Assembly (NCBI GenBank): GCA_963281255.1 | Contig: OY725490.1 | Span: forward strand, 4,526,001 to 4,590,000 | Direction of reading: 5' to 3' | DNA from: Aphrocallistes beatrix | Lineage: Eukaryota; Porifera; Hexactinellida; Sceptrulophora; Aphrocallistidae | Length of the DNA: 64,000 nt | Shown: in pieces, positions 9,874 through 22,229 of the stretch | Layout of the letters: each line of letters starts with the position of its first letter | Position numbering within the stretch: the first letter of the stretch is position 1 | Position numbers and translations under genes: made by a program | The notes under the pieces: generated by a model | The model's input: only the letters and a program-made list of their open reading frames with translations | Told to the model about the DNA's origin: nothing | The model's database searches: none

Positions 9874-11415
9874 TATGGGGAATTCCATGTCAAAAAACCA
9901 ATAATTTCACCACCATCAACCGATTGGTCTGAAATTTGCACGTATATGTCTTTACTTTTGTGAAAATTTCAGATCAATCGGTCATGTGGTTTTTGAGTTA
10001 TGACGTCACAAATCTTTGAATTTTTGCTGTTTTGACCAAGGATTTTCACAATGGTAAAATCCCATCCCATTTTAAACTCGAATAACTCGAAAAATATTCA
10101 TCAAATTCTTTCATAAATTGCAATACTTATGTTTTTACATATGGAGAAAACGAAAAACTTGAGTAAATTAAGTTTTGAGTTCCTTTTCTTTGTGAAAACT
10201 GGAACTGAAACCAACTCCCGAAGCAAACCGGAACTATGACGTAACAAAAATGTATATTTTTGAAACTGTTTTATTTTTGGGTATTTTACTGTTTATATTC
10301 ATAATTCATTGTATAAAAAAATTCATTTGGTTTCCATATGTTCTCTTTGAGTTATTCACATTTTTGTACCTGTAAACGCTTTCTATATATAATTCAAAAT
10401 TTTATGCCTTTTGTAAAAATATAAAATTGACCTGACAACTCTCAATTCTACCATTTTGAAAATACTTTTTTGTCTTCCTCTATAATATCACTAATTCTTA
10501 CAACATTCTGCAATTGATATGTGCACTTGGAATTATAAGTATGTTGCATATTTGACCACAGACAGACTAAACATAAACAGTGTGTAATGCTGTTGTTGCT
10601 ATGTAATAGGAATGCAATAAATGTCACTAATGAGTTGAAAATGTAATTTTAGAGGGCTAATATTTGCTAAACAATCCGATATTTAGTCCGAACATAGCAC
10701 TCTGTATATAAGGCCACCCATCTAAATCTCAAAAATGGACCAGGGATGCGTTCGAAGATGGTTGATCAAATACATGATCTGCCAAAAATCATGAACGACG
10801 CAGAATAGAGCTTCGAAATGTATTACCAGCATATATAAATATGACGCCAGAGTATCCATATCCGTTGTTAAAATTTCGATTAGTCATCATATGATTGCAC
10901 AATAGGTTATATTTGGGACACATTTAGTGAATTTCAGAGGTTGTTTAAGGGCACTTCTAAATTTGTTTTAGTATAGTTTCTTTGTATAGAACTGAGCTGT
11001 GAATGGGTTGATGCGAAAGTGAATATTTTTCATGGAATGTTGCTACATTCCAGCGTTGCTATGAAAACGCATTTTGATCAGTTGAGGTCATATCTTGAAA
11101 ACCGCAATAACTATGCATTCAAATTTGATCCTATTTGATAGCCAATAGACTATTTCCTATAAAGCCATAACTTAATTTACACGTCTAAATTCAATGGTTT
11201 GCGAGTTATTAGACAAATTACCAATTGTGACCAAAGTGATCATTTGTCTAATAACTCGTAAACCATTGAATTTAGACGTGTAATTAAGTAATGGCTTTAT
11301 AGGAAATAGTCTATTGGCTATCAAATAGGATCAAATTTGAATGCATAGTTATTGCGGTTTTCAAGATATGACCTCAACTGATCAAAATGCGTTTTCATAG
11401 CAACGCTGGAATGTA
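9874..11415. mobile_element. Family C giant foldback, copy 1, cut by the assembly gap
   Basis: Begins TGGGGAATTCCATGTC after TA (9874-9875). The first arm runs to about 11220; the turn is near 11222-11240 (ACCAATTGTGACCAAAGTGA), and the second arm mirrors the first until the gap at 11416 (for example CATTCCAGCGTTGCTATGAA at 11046 returns reversed just before the gap). Arms would be about 1.35 kb if complete. The second copy at 50023-52829 preserves the other end, GGAATTCCCCA next to TA, which supports a Tc1/mariner-type TA duplication. No transposase is visible. Confidence 0.75.
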
Positions 11416-11615
11416 NNNNNNNNNNNNNNNNNNNNNNNNNNNNNNNNNNNNNNNNNNNNNNNNNNNNNNNNNNNNNNNNNNNNNNNNNNNNNNNNNNNNN
11501 NNNNNNNNNNNNNNNNNNNNNNNNNNNNNNNNNNNNNNNNNNNNNNNNNNNNNNNNNNNNNNNNNNNNNNNNNNNNNNNNNNNNNNNNNNNNNNNNNNNN
11601 NNNNNNNNNNNNNNN
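11416..11615. other. Assembly gap of exactly 200 N
   Basis: A run of N from 11416 to 11615. The round length suggests a default gap size, so the true distance is unknown. Left of it is a family C palindrome arm and right of it a gypsy reverse transcriptase, both repetitive, so the join itself deserves caution. Confidence 0.95.
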
Positions 11616-12063
11616 TCGTTGGAATGTGGCTTGGGCATTGCAAAGCCCGAAAGGCATCACGATCATCTCGTGCATTCCACGTGGTGTGTGAAAGGCGGTC
11701 TTCTAGATATCCTCCAATGCAACTGGTATCGCCCAATACGCGGACGCGATGTCCAACTTTGAGAAAAAACGGTTCCTTTCTAACCTATCGAAAATGGATT
11801 GGGGGTTTGGCAAGCTGTACTCGTCGCGCTTGGTTACTGCATTGAGTATTCTGTAGTCTATGGCGAATCTTAAACTCCCATCCTTCTTCTTTACTAGTAC
11901 CACACCCGCCGCCCAGGGTGACTTGCTAGGTTGACTAATGGGGGGATCCGAGGCCAGCATTTCTTCCAACTGCCTATTAATTTCAGGTTCCCGGTGAGGT
12001 GGTATACGCCGCGGAAGTGACTTCTGAGGGGGTTAATATCCTATGATATCACATTTCTTTTTG
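11616..12063 (-). pseudogene. Ty3/gypsy reverse transcriptase, N-terminal part
   Basis: On the minus strand, 11969-11703 encodes LEEMLASDPPISQPSKSPWA then VLVKKKDGSLRFAIDYRILN, NAVTKRDEYSLPNPQ and FFSKLDIASAYWAIPV, the fingers and first palm motif (LDxxxxYWxIPV) of gypsy reverse transcriptase. After a frame change, 11700-11616 gives HEMIVMPFGLCNAQATFQR, motif B. The YxDD catalytic motif would lie in the assembly gap. Stops lie between this and the protease (11970-12063). It belongs with the protease and Gag frames upstream as one element. Confidence 0.85.
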
Positions 12064-12501
12064 TCAGGGGCTGCAGCTCCACGTACGCTGGCTGAGTAGA
12101 CTCTGGGCTGGTACCCAGGAGTGCCCTAACTTCACTCGACCCTTTTCCCAATCGAAGGTTACTGGTCCGAAGTGCCCCATGAACTCCTTACCGAGCAGCA
12201 GCGTCGGTTCAGCGCTATCCAACACTTGTATCCGCTCAAACACCGGTTTTAGAGTCCCCACTTTCACTTCTACATCGACGTAACCACTAACGTTCACTGG
12301 GTTGTTACCCAATCCATACACACGACTAGCGGTGGGTATCACCTCCCTCTCAAGCCCTAACATCCGCACTGTCCCCATATCGATAACGCTCGGCTTTGCC
12401 TCGGTGTCAAGTATCGCTCCTAGCTTCTGGTTGCCTATTCTGACTTCTACCGTAACTGCTTTCTCCCTGGTGGATACTTGAAGCACCTTAGGTCTCTGCA
12501 T
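12064..12501 (-). pseudogene. Ty3/gypsy retropepsin-like protease
   Basis: The minus-strand frame of 145 codons contains VEVRIGNQKLGAILDTEAKP, followed by SVIDMGTVRMLG and LLGKEFMGHFGPVTFDWEKG. This is the single-subunit aspartic protease of gypsy polyproteins. The catalytic triplet, normally D-T/S-G, reads DTE here, so the copy is probably inactive or mutated. It overlaps the Gag frame by about 55 bases in a different frame, which may be the natural shift or decay. Confidence 0.8.
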
Positions 12502-12932
12502 GCAGGGTTGCTCCTCTCCCTATTCCTGGCTACCTTGGGGCGTCCAGCAGGTTTGTGCCCGGTCTCTCCACATAGTGAGCAGAATTTATTCGGACACGTC
12601 CGGATGAAGTGACCAGTAGAACCGCATGAATAGCATCTGGGAGTTTGCCTGCTACCGAATCTTCTGTGGGTCTGGCTGCTGACCACATGGACGTTCCTTT
12701 CTTTGCGTTTTCCACTATCTGAATCTTCGCTCATGCTCGACTGGTCCTGCTCCGTTTCGGTCAAGACTTGCTGAACGCAGCATCCACGATCCACTGGAAT
12801 AACTTTTTCAGCCAGTAATCTCCCAATTACTGGCCCGAATTGAAGCGCGTCCTCTGCCGAAAGCGTGTCTTCCTTCGATCTAACCCACTCTTTCAGCTTC
12901 TGCTGAATCTCCCCCGGGGTCTGGGTTAACAT
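12447..12932 (-). pseudogene. Ty3/gypsy Gag nucleocapsid region with zinc knuckles
   Basis: Minus-strand frame of 161 codons. Residues about 95-130 contain CYSCGSTGHFIRTC and, right after it, CSLCGETGHKP: one full CCHC zinc knuckle and a second that starts C-x2-C-x3-GH but lacks its last cysteine. Upstream is acidic and lysine/glutamate-rich, like the C-terminal part of Gag. It packages RNA in the virus-like particle. No long terminal repeat was identified on the 5' side (above 12932). Confidence 0.8.
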
Positions 12933-12997
12933 AAATACGCAAGCCGTTCTGGCTTAATAAAGGAATAATAAGGTAGCAGATTTTATGAGGATTGTCA

Positions 12998-13045
12998 TGT
13001 TGCGAATTATCGTGTTGCGAGTTGTCGTGTTGCGAGTTGTCGGAC
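12998..13045. repeat. Short tandem repeat, three units
   Basis: Three near-copies of GTGTTGCGAGTTGTC, about 15 bp each. No function is visible. Confidence 0.6.
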
Positions 13046-13539
13046 TCCGTCCCTCAAGTCAGAATTCTTATTATAATTTATTGCTTTACTGTCATAAAAC
13101 AATAACATATTACAATCGATACATTGAATCACTAAGTGATGTTTTGGTCGCAATGTGCTAATAATTTTCAATACAAATGTAGCGTGTGAATAAAATTGGT
13201 ATACACGTATATAACAAATGCAAATGGACAAGTTTTGAACCAGCTTATGTTTAGTTCAAGGAGCTCTAATTTTTCTGTCAGAATAGGTATTGACAACCTA
13301 GTAAATGGAAAGATTTCCAAGTCACGGAACCAGTCACGGAACTTAATGATACAAACACTGGCACAAGTGAAATGGTAGTAATAAATGAACTGATAGATGA
13401 AAATATAGATACCTTAGTAGCAAACCTCAGTACCATAGCTAAATAGTAAAGTCTAGCCTTTAGTACTAAACCTATAAATATGTAGATACTTATAAGGTTA
13501 TGGACTTGTAGTATCCCATAAAACTACTGAAGAGAGTAG

Positions 13540-13668
13540 CGAAAACCGCGAATAGTCGAGGGAACGTGTCGCAAATAGCAAAACAAGAGTCAAAAAAAAT
13601 TACCGCAAATAGTCGAAACCGCGAATGGAAAACTCGCGAACAGCGAGGGCTGCCTGTACTTCATATTT
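13540..13668. mobile_element. Single end of a pogo-like MITE
   Basis: Repeats of CCGCGAATAGTCGA and CCGCAAATAGTCGA lead to GAACAGCGAGGGCTGCCTG followed by TA. Such ends, reading CAGGCAGCCCTCGC from the outside, are typical of pogo/Tigger-type elements. The partner end was not found upstream, so the copy is truncated. Confidence 0.5.
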
Positions 13669-14287
13669 AACAGTAGTAATACATTTCCCATCCTTAACCT
13701 CATTGGATTACAATCTATCAACGATACACAATGGATCAACAATCCAGAGCTGAGCATATTCGCCATAGTTACCTTTCTTACAAATTTAACCTATAGTTCC
13801 ATGGAAAAGTGAAGGTAACCAACTTTAGGGCCTGTAGTGCACCTCTCCACTTTTTGAGTTCCTTTTTTCTTGAATATATTTCAAGAGCTTGCGCCTATCA
13901 GCTATAACCTAAAATTGTTATTTACGTGAAGGGGTAATGTAGTGGTGTTTGCTCAAATAATAACTATTGGAGCGCTATATTTTACACCATTTCTGCAATA
14001 TTCTAAATATTTTTAATGGCTATGGACTAGTGATTGAAACTATTGTCTAAAATTAGTAACAAGTGATTACTTAATCTTTATATACGTTAAAAAAGACTTA
14101 CGAGCAAGGTTGAAACCGACTGAGCCGAATATCAGTATTCATGAAAAGTTCTGTTACCGAATACGAATATTTGGTGACTCTAACCGAATACAAACACTAA
14201 TAATATTCAGGTACTTCATAATCCTTACTATTAAAACTCGGTAAATGTGTGTATATACAAGTATATACATATATATTATATATTTAA
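13669..14287. other. No recognisable gene or repeat
   Basis: AT-rich sequence ending in a TA-rich stretch. At about 14219-14240 there is a lone CCTTACTATTAAAACTCGGT, the terminal sequence of the family A complex. Confidence 0.45.
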
Positions 14288-14372
14288 TTAACACTTTAAT
14301 GCCGCTAGATTTTACTAACCCATTTCTGGTGAAATTATTTTGGGCGGGGAAACCTTAGAAGTGTGGGGTCTG
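14288..14372. repeat. Dispersed repeat shared with 37202-37290
   Basis: Both places carry GCTAGATTTT..CTAACYCATTT, then TTTTGGGCGG and GAAACCTTAGAA. The second copy directly abuts the family B palindrome. It is too short to classify. Confidence 0.5.
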
Positions 14373-14395
14373 GAAAAAATGGCTTAAAAGATAGC

Positions 14396-15305
14396 CTGTG
14401 TGGGAGTCTTTTGGTTATGGATCCACTATGTTCTGACCTCAGACAGGGATTCCAGAACTGGCAAAAAAAAAGTTGTACGTATTTTTTTTTGCCCACCGTT
14501 TACTTGCTACTTTATTTTTTCCTCCATTTTATATTTAGTTTTACTCACTCACTACTTTTTTTTTACTTGCTACTTATTTTTTGACCGACATTTAGTTGGC
14601 GTGAGGAGAAAAAATTATTGATTGTACAATATATGACAGAAACGAGGGCGCATCGAGGGATTTGCAGGAATATTTGAGTATTTCAGAAACATAATTTTCT
14701 TAATTTAACCATGTCCATTTCATCAGGTGTCCGGGAAATTTACTTGCTACTTTTTTTTGCTCGCAATCCAGAATATTTACTTACTGCCTTTTATTTTTCT
14801 CCAAAAAAATAAAAAGGTAGTAAGTAGCAAGTAAAAAAAAAGTAGCAAGTAAATCCCTGACCTCAGACGAAAATGTCGACTCATCATCGACTATAACTCA
14901 GCCATTTTAGGAGATAGAAGGCTGAAATTTTAATAGAATGTGTATACATTAATATTATTCACATGTGATACAACTATCATTAATAAATCCCTGGAATGAC
15001 TTAGCTTGAAAAGTATAAATAGCGTTGACCCCAATTCATATTCACTTTCAATATCCCAAGTTGTTCCAGGGTTTAAAATGTTGACTCATCACTGTTATGA
15101 CGTCATCATTACGCAAAAATTTTCAAAATTGACAAATTTGGTGATTTTTCGTGCGATATCGATTATAACAGTAGGACAGACGTATTTAGAGATGTTATCT
15201 CCCTTATAATGAATGAATGTGACTTCAGACGTCCAAAGTGCGTCTCCAGGCGGACACAAAGTGTCTGCCAGCCGCTCAGCGTATTCAAGCGAAGCGCGCT
15301 TGTTT
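14396..15305 (+). repeat. Family A repeat, copy A4, 5'-truncated and interrupted
   Basis: Starts inside the family at GTGGGAGTCTTTTGGTTATG, continues to the CTGACCTCAGA block where a hAT-type MITE is inserted, and resumes at 14860 with GACGAAAATGTCGACTCATC. It ends in a GC-rich block AAGCGAAGCGCGCTTG at about 15290-15303. The first 60 or so bases of the family are missing. Confidence 0.75.
14436..14867. mobile_element. hAT-type MITE, 416 bp, inside family A copy A4
   Basis: The element runs 14444-14859 with ends CAGGGATT and AAATCCCTG. The octamer acctcaga flanks both sides exactly (14436-14443, 14860-14867). Subterminal sequences repeat TTACTTGCTACTTT on the left and its reverse AAGTAGCAAGTAAA on the right, three or more times. 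Non-coding. Confidence 0.85.
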
Positions 15306-15371
15306 ATAATAATAGGCGACTGAGATAATATTTTGTAGAGGACTGTTAATAGGTATAGTATTGTGATCTAC

Positions 15372-18300
15372 TTAAGGATACCGCCCTCGAAAAAAAATAT
15401 GATTTGGCTTACAGCATACGATAAAAGTAGAGCTATAAGAGATGTTAAGCGTGGGCAGGTATCTCCTTCAAGAAGTACTTGCACATTCCAAAACGTTTTT
15501 AATTCTCATCTCTAGTTTTTGAGATACAGTGTCTCAAATTCTGTTTTTACGTTTTTCGCTAGCACAACTTAATGGTAGAAATCCGGCCACTCAAGGAATT
15601 GTTTAGGACATACCAAGGAATCAAATGCTTCCAAAATCGAATCATAGATAGTCCACCGTATTTGCAACTTCATAGGACCAGAATAAAGTTAAAATGACAA
15701 AAATTGTAAATTTTATCGGTGTCCGAAAAAAAAGGGCGGAAATATCTTTTCTTTTTGGGAAATCAGGAATAAAATCACCAAGTTAGAAGATATCGAAAAT
15801 TTAGTGGTTCTACGTTCATCGCCTAATAAAATGGAACAACTCTTGAAATTTTCAAACCTCTTTCTCAAACCAATTTTGAGTTAAAATTCTGTAAAGACGG
15901 TCAATTTTGAAAGAGATTTTAAGTTTAGATGTTAAGAAGAATGTAAAATGAGTTATTAATAATGAACAAAAGCATTCACAGACAATTAATCGCATTTATA
16001 CTGCTGATTTAGGTATACTATTCGAACCAAATATTTCCAAAAATAGCAAGAGCACCCTGATAATCCACAAATTTCTTTGAGGCCCCTAACCACGAATGTT
16101 TTGGGATAATTGTGAATAATAATTCATATTCCTAGCACCACGAAGTATAATCTATCAGTTTAGAATGGTTAAAGAGCTTCTCCCAAAAGTATATTAGGAA
16201 GTTAGAGCGAAAGTCAACGACTTTTAGTTTCCAAGTTAGGATTTTCAAAAATGCTACGTCATCATATGACAAAAATCTAAAACTTTTCATAGGATGTAGT
16301 CCAATTATTATCATTGAATCATATATGTGCCCTCATAAAAAGTATATTCGGAAGTGAGAACTAAGAATTTGGGCTCATATTCACAGAGATAAAGAGATAT
16401 CTCTTTTTGGAAACTCTAAACTTTTTTGACCGAATCTGCGATGTCCAAGCCTAGAACTTTCAAAGCAATTAGCAAAAGTTCTTCAATTTTTCTGCACACA
16501 TTAATAACGACAATTTTATTCATTATTTAGCATAATAGCAACAATTGGATACATATTTAATGATTAGATTCGCCATTTTCTAATATATTCAAAGTTCTCC
16601 ATAGAATTTGTATTACAATAAAATCAATGATAAGTCGATAATTATTTATTTTTTGACAAATAATGTTTGAGGAACCTATATATTTTTGCAAATATCCTTG
16701 TCAAAATTTTTGAGATAAGTCAAAATTTTTGAGATAGAGGTTTGAAAATTTGTTCCATATCATTAGGCGATGAACGTAAGACGACTCTATTTTGATATCT
16801 TATAACTTGCTGATTTTATTCCTGATTTCCCCAAAAAACATTCATTTTTTGCCGTTTTTTGACCCTTTTTTTTCAGATGCAGACAAAATTTTTAATTTTT
16901 GTCATTTTAACTTTATTTTGGTCCTTTGAAGTGGCAAATATGATAGACTATCTATGATTCGATTTGGAAGCCTTTGTTTCCTTTGTATGTCCGAAAAAAA
17001 TTTTTGCGTGGCCGGATTTCTACCATTGAGATGTGCTAGCGATTTTAAGACAGACGGAGATACGTGCCCACGCTTAAGGATACCGCCCGTGAAAAATCCA
17101 TAGGTTTGGCTTACAGCATATATCAAGAATAGAGATATATAAGATGTTAAGCGTGGGCAGGTAGTGCAATTAAAAAATATTGAGACATGCCAAACAGTTT
17201 TTGGTTCACATTTCTAGTTTTTGAATTACAGCGTCTCAAAGTCGGTTTTTTCCGTTTTTCCCTAGCACATCTTAATGGTAAGCCCTCCTGCACTCTGTGA
17301 TTTTTTTAAAGCACATGTTTGGATCAAATGCTTCGAAAATTTATTCATAGATAGTCTATCATATTTGCCACTTCATAGGACCAAAAGAAAGTTAAAATTT
17401 TAAAAATTGTAAATTTTATCGGTGTCCGAATAAAAAGGGCCAAAAAACGGCGAAAAAAGTCCGATTTTCTTTGCAAATCAGCAATAAAATCACAAATTTA
17501 TAAAATATCAAAAATTGAGTGGTCCTACGCTCATCGCCTAATGATATGGAACAACTCCTGAAATTTTCAAACCTCTATCTCAAAGCAATTTTGAGTTAAA
17601 ATTTTTGAAAGACGGTCAATTTTGGAATTTTAAAGTCCCGAGATATAGGGATTTGAAGTTTTGATTGTAAGAACGATGTAAAATGAGCTATTAACGAAAA
17701 ATAAAAGCATCCATGGACATTTAATCGCGTGTATACTAATTAATTAGATGTATTCCAACAGATTTTGGTGAAAATAGCAAAATTATACTGAAAATTCACA
17801 AATTACCTTGAGGCCCCTAACCCCGAATATTTTGAACCAATTAGGGAATGTAAATCATATTCCTAGCAGTACAATGTATAATTCATCGGTTTAGAATGAA
17901 TAAAGAGCTACCAAAAAGTATATTAGGAAGTTAGAGCGAGAGTCTACGACTTTTAGTTTTCAAGTTAGGATTTTCGAAAAATGCTACGTCATCACGTGAT
18001 AAAAATTTGAAACTTAGCATTCCATTCCATGTAGTACATTTATTATTTAAGAATCAGATATATACCGTCTTGAAAAGTATATTAGGAATTGAGAGCTAAG
18101 AATTTTGGTGTATATTTCCCGAGATATGGAGGAATCTGTTTTTGGACCATAAATGGGGGGGCTTTGACTAAAATTTGGAGATCAATGATTTGAACTTCCA
18201 AAATAATCATGTTGGGTGCTTCAAAGTTTCTGTATACATTGCTAGTGACTATTGCATTGTTTTTTGAGTATAATAGCTACTTTTGGGAACTTATTTCATG

Positions 18301-19010
18301 ACAAGATTCACCATTTTCTAATATATTCAAAGTTCTCCATAGAATTTGTATTACAACAAAAACGATGATTAGTCTAGAAATATTTACTTTTTGACAAAGA
18401 GATGTTTGAGGAACCTATATATTATCATATATATCCTTTCATTTAAGATTATTATAGATTATATATCTTCAATAGTTTTTAAGCATTGACATCGAGCACT
18501 TTGGGGGCCATAGAGTGGTTTGATGTCCGAACTTTACCTACAATATACTATAACTTACGAACTAATGGTCCGATCTGAACAAATTTTTTTTATAAATGTT
18601 CAGAATTTTTTCTATACACAATAGCTAATATCACAACGGCCATTTCCCGAGCATTTTAGTAATGAAGTCCCTTATAAAGATATTTTTGATTGGATTTCAG
18701 GTGCCTCTTTTTCTAAATTCATCTGTTTTATAATATTTAAAGGGGCCAAAACCATTTTGAGGTTCGTATAATTGAAAAAATATCAGATAAGTTAGAAAAT
18801 GATTGATGAATGCCCCGCAAAATCACGAATAACTTTCCGATTTTTAGTACGCCTGAGCTTTAGGTGCCCAGTTCTAGAATATCAAAATAAATACCGTCCA
18901 ACAAGTACGATTAGATGGTAGACTACTCAATAATCCGATGGAATTGACAATAAAAAATTCCACAATTTTTTTTAATGTTTTGTGATGTTTTTCTAGGGCG
19001 GTATCCTTAA
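15372..19010. mobile_element. Family D, TTAA-flanked element D1, about 3.6 kb
   Basis: Bounded by TTAA at 15372-15375 and 19007-19010. Terminal sequences are GGATACCGCCCT on the left and AGGGCGGTATCC on the right. Internally there is a second layer: TTAAGCGTGGGCAGGTA at 15445 is mirrored by TACGTGCCCACGCTTAA ending at 17077, and a further copy of the end (GGATACCGCCCGTG) starts at 17078. Related sequence fills 27510-32772 and 24787-27353. TTAA targets are typical of piggyBac-type transposases, but no transposase is encoded, so the class is an inference. Confidence 0.7.
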
Positions 19011-19104
19011 ATGTGAGCAGCATTGTTAGTTTTACATTATTCTTTCCATTTTGCAACAATGCTGTACAAGCGGTTACATCATGTATGTATGATATATATG
19101 AGTA

Positions 19105-19618
19105 TATAGATCTAGGACATTAGGATCTTTCGATCCATGTTCGAAAGATCCGGATCGCTATCCTTTTTTGAGGATCGAGATCGGATCGACGATCATTTTT
19201 AAAAGTAGGATCGGGATCGGGATCGGATCGAAACTTTTACTGAATTTGATCCGATCCTTTTTCTTTTTAATCTCCAAGTTGGAGGTGAAAGTGTTGAAAT
19301 TTATGTTGATTAAATATATTTTTTAATGTGTTTTAAGGTTTGAATACTAACTTAAGCACTAAGTACGCCCTCAGGCTGCCGCAGACGGACAGAGATTGCA
19401 CGCCGTCTATGCCATATGGCATCTCCTTCCAGGAGCTGTACTAAAAATGATAGTCCTCTGACTATTATTGAAAGGATCTTTTTTGGGGATCGTGATCGGA
19501 TCGAAGATCCTTTTATAAAATTAGGATCAAGATCGGATCGAAGATCCTTTTATAAGTTAGGATCGGGATCTGGATCTAGATCCTTTTTTTGAGGATCGAC
19601 TAATGCCCTATATAGATC
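19105..19618. mobile_element. hAT-type MITE with GATC-rich subterminal arrays, 498 bp
   Basis: The element runs 19113-19610 between exact octamers tatagatc (19105-19112, 19611-19618). Terminal sequences TAGGACATTAG and CTAATGCCCTA are inverted repeats with one mismatch. Both flanks inside the ends are packed with GGATC and GATCGG units, for example GGATCGGGATCGGGATCGGA. Such clusters would suit transposase binding. The centre (about 19265-19450) is non-repetitive and non-coding. Confidence 0.85.
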
Positions 19619-20014
19619 CTAATTAAGCTAGAATAATTAATTATTGAGATATTACATTAGATAACACATTAGATTTTTGTAGTAAATATTCACTTATAGA
19701 CACCAGAAATTATAAAATCTCAGATCCTCCCTTCCCTGTCTTAATTTTCTATTTGATTCCATTTAGTTTAAGATTTTTTTATATTCAACTCGAGAATAAT
19801 TTAAAATAGTCAAGTGACACATGATACTTCAACTATATGCATTGTGTCTTATACTGTAATAATAAAAAATAACAGGTGAATAGGTGGCCTAATTCTAGAT
19901 CATACTCACGTTACTGCAACAAGTATATAATATATTTGTCAGGTTATATGCTAGTAAAATATTGTATAGAGCCAGAATGTACTATTGTATAGAGCCTTCT
20001 TCTCTTTCTTCTCT
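19619..20014. other. No recognisable gene
   Basis: AT-rich sequence with no motif seen, ending in a CTTCT-rich stretch just before element E1. Confidence 0.45.
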
Positions 20015-21223
20015 TTAAGGTTGGCCTTTCCTATGGGCATTTTGTTTTTGTCAAAAATTGCCAAAAGACCTTTTTAATCATTTTTAGATCCCTAAAGGGG
20101 TTCTAAACATTAATTTCGATTTTTATAATTTCAATGCTAATATTTCGCAACTTAGAGCCACTTGTACCACCTGTGTGTCGTCCAAAAAAGGACACAATTT
20201 TGAACCGAAATGTCTCATATCTATAACTTCTTTGAACCATTTCAGATCATCATTTTAATGCTGAATTAATCCTCAGCACTAAATTTCCAGCAATTTGATA
20301 TATATATTGGACACATTTGGAGAAATTCTTTGGCTGCGGGTTCCTAGCAACGGCCAGGAATGTGAAAAAATTCCTGGCCGTTGCTATGCACGGACATCCA
20401 AAAAATTCTCCAAATATGGTCAATATATATATCAATTGCTGGAAATTCAATGCTGGACACGATTCCAGCATTCAAATGATGATCTGAAATGGTTCAAAGA
20501 AGCTATTGATCTTGGATTCCGGCGGATACTATCGAAAGTGGTTATTTTTGGGTGGCCAGTCATCAATAGCCAGTTTTTCACACTTTTGATGGTGGAAAAT
20601 TTTGATGTACCATATTTTGAAGTTAAGTACTGCTATTAGTTGTCGAATGTGGATATTTGCATGTTATTTATGATCCCAAAGCAGTTAAAACTAATGGAAA
20701 TTGAGGGACTTATATAAATATTTTTTAAATCCTATTTTCTGAGACTTTTTTTCAGCAATTATAAAGGTGATAACTTTTTGAAAATTCATCATAGGGGCGA
20801 AAGCTCAACGGGTTTTGATAGATCTCGAAGAGTAGAATATAATGAACAGACAGAATTTTGATATTAGGAATAAAAAGAGAATTATGAAAAAAATAGCGTC
20901 AAAATTACTAAAAATAAAATTCCTCGGGTGTTTTGGTGTGAATTTTTAACAAATTTTAAAATTTCAAAAATCTTTTTCTTCATTAGTTAGATCATCGATT
21001 TATGAATCAATTTGAAAAGTTTCTAAAGGATTGTAAGCATATTGTGTCCGATTTCTTTCTTGTAAAATGACCAAATCTTTTTTAAAAATTTTTATCTGTG
21101 GCAATATTTCAATTATTAATGCAGTTTTGCAGATAACTAAGCGATTCAAATCTGCACTGAAAAAATTAAATGAATCGGTTTAATAAGTCAAAAGTTAGCT
21201 ATTATAGGAAATGCCAACCTTAA
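20015..21223. mobile_element. Family E, TTAA-flanked element E1, 1201 bp
   Basis: The element runs 20019-21219 between TTAA tetramers. Ends are GGTTGGCCTTTCCTATG and CTATTATAGGAAATGCCAACC, imperfect inverted repeats. There is an internal palindrome near 20250-20490, where CCAGCAATTTGATATATATA and GGCCAGGAATG return reversed. No coding frame. Same family as 25403-27291, 25614-26294 and 33088 onward. Confidence 0.75.
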
Positions 21224-21450
21224 ACAGTTCACCATTGTAAAAGGAGCAAGTAAGATGTTTCAAATCAATTAAGAATAATTGTTCTCGATTTATTAAAGTT
21301 ACACACTTACGAATTAGAACATATGTTAGCTTATCACTTTCAATTTAAGATGTAACTTAAATACTAAGTATCTTAATTTAGTTTAGAAATTATTTTTGTC
21401 AAGCACATATTATTGAAGGAAAAATTTCAAGATATTACAATCTTCCATGT

Positions 21451-21785
21451 ACAGTACACCCTCGATAGTCCGAACCTCGCCAATCCGAACCCTCGCTAAT
21501 CCGAACACCTCATTCTTAAAATCCGAACACCCAAAATATAATTTTATTCGCCTCTATGCTTCGAATAGACGCTTATAAACTTAAATCTATCAATAAGATT
21601 GAGAAATCTCGTTAAATAAGCAATCATAGCAAAATAATATCCTTAATATTCTAACAATACAAATTTATTATAATTAATGCCCTATTGAATTAGTGTTATT
21701 TCACTAATCGGAACAAATTCGCTAATCCGAACGATTTTTTCTAAAATTGGAACAGAGCTGTTCGGATTAGCGAGGGTGTACTGTA
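21451..21785. mobile_element. Pogo-like MITE, 331 bp, TA target duplication
   Basis: The element runs 21453-21783. Ends are CAGTACACCCTCG and CGAGGGTGTACTG, perfect 13-bp inverted repeats next to TA. Subterminal repeats of AATCCGAAC occur on both sides. Non-coding. Confidence 0.85.
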
Positions 21786-22229
21786 CTACTAAATAAAGGA
21801 TTGTGTGCCAATGTGTATTTGATATCTCATAATCCAAACAAAATTAGACACCAAAAATGTACTGTTATTATGAGATAGGATATCGTATATTTGGATCTCA
21901 TTGGTAGTGTTGATTTACCTCAAATATTAGCGGGATCTGTCTCATACGGTTTTCCCACATTTTACACATATGGTCATAATCTCTAATTCTCGACTTCATT
22001 TCGAATTAGACATAAGAAATGGTTTATTGTTCTTAAGAAATAATATGCAAGGTTTATCCTGTGTCACATTTTGTGACTCTAAATCAACGATTTTCGAGAT
22101 TTGGGACAATTACTAATTCAATAATTTGATAGGGGCTAATTTAAATTGAGAAGATAAATGTCAACTGGAAATTAGAGTTTAAAATTGAAAGTGTGGAAAT
22201 TCTGAATAGGATAAAAAGAAAATTCCAGC
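21786..22229. other. No recognisable gene
   Basis: AT-rich, with no open frame of note and no repeat recognised. Confidence 0.45.

Noticed and set aside
11321..11845. Open frames crossing the run of N.
   Set aside because: They are artefacts of undefined bases; only the reverse-transcriptase part to the right of the gap is meaningful.
13780..13870. A possible promoter-like or splice-like patch in an otherwise featureless stretch.
   Set aside because: No exon, transcript signal or conserved motif could be linked to it.
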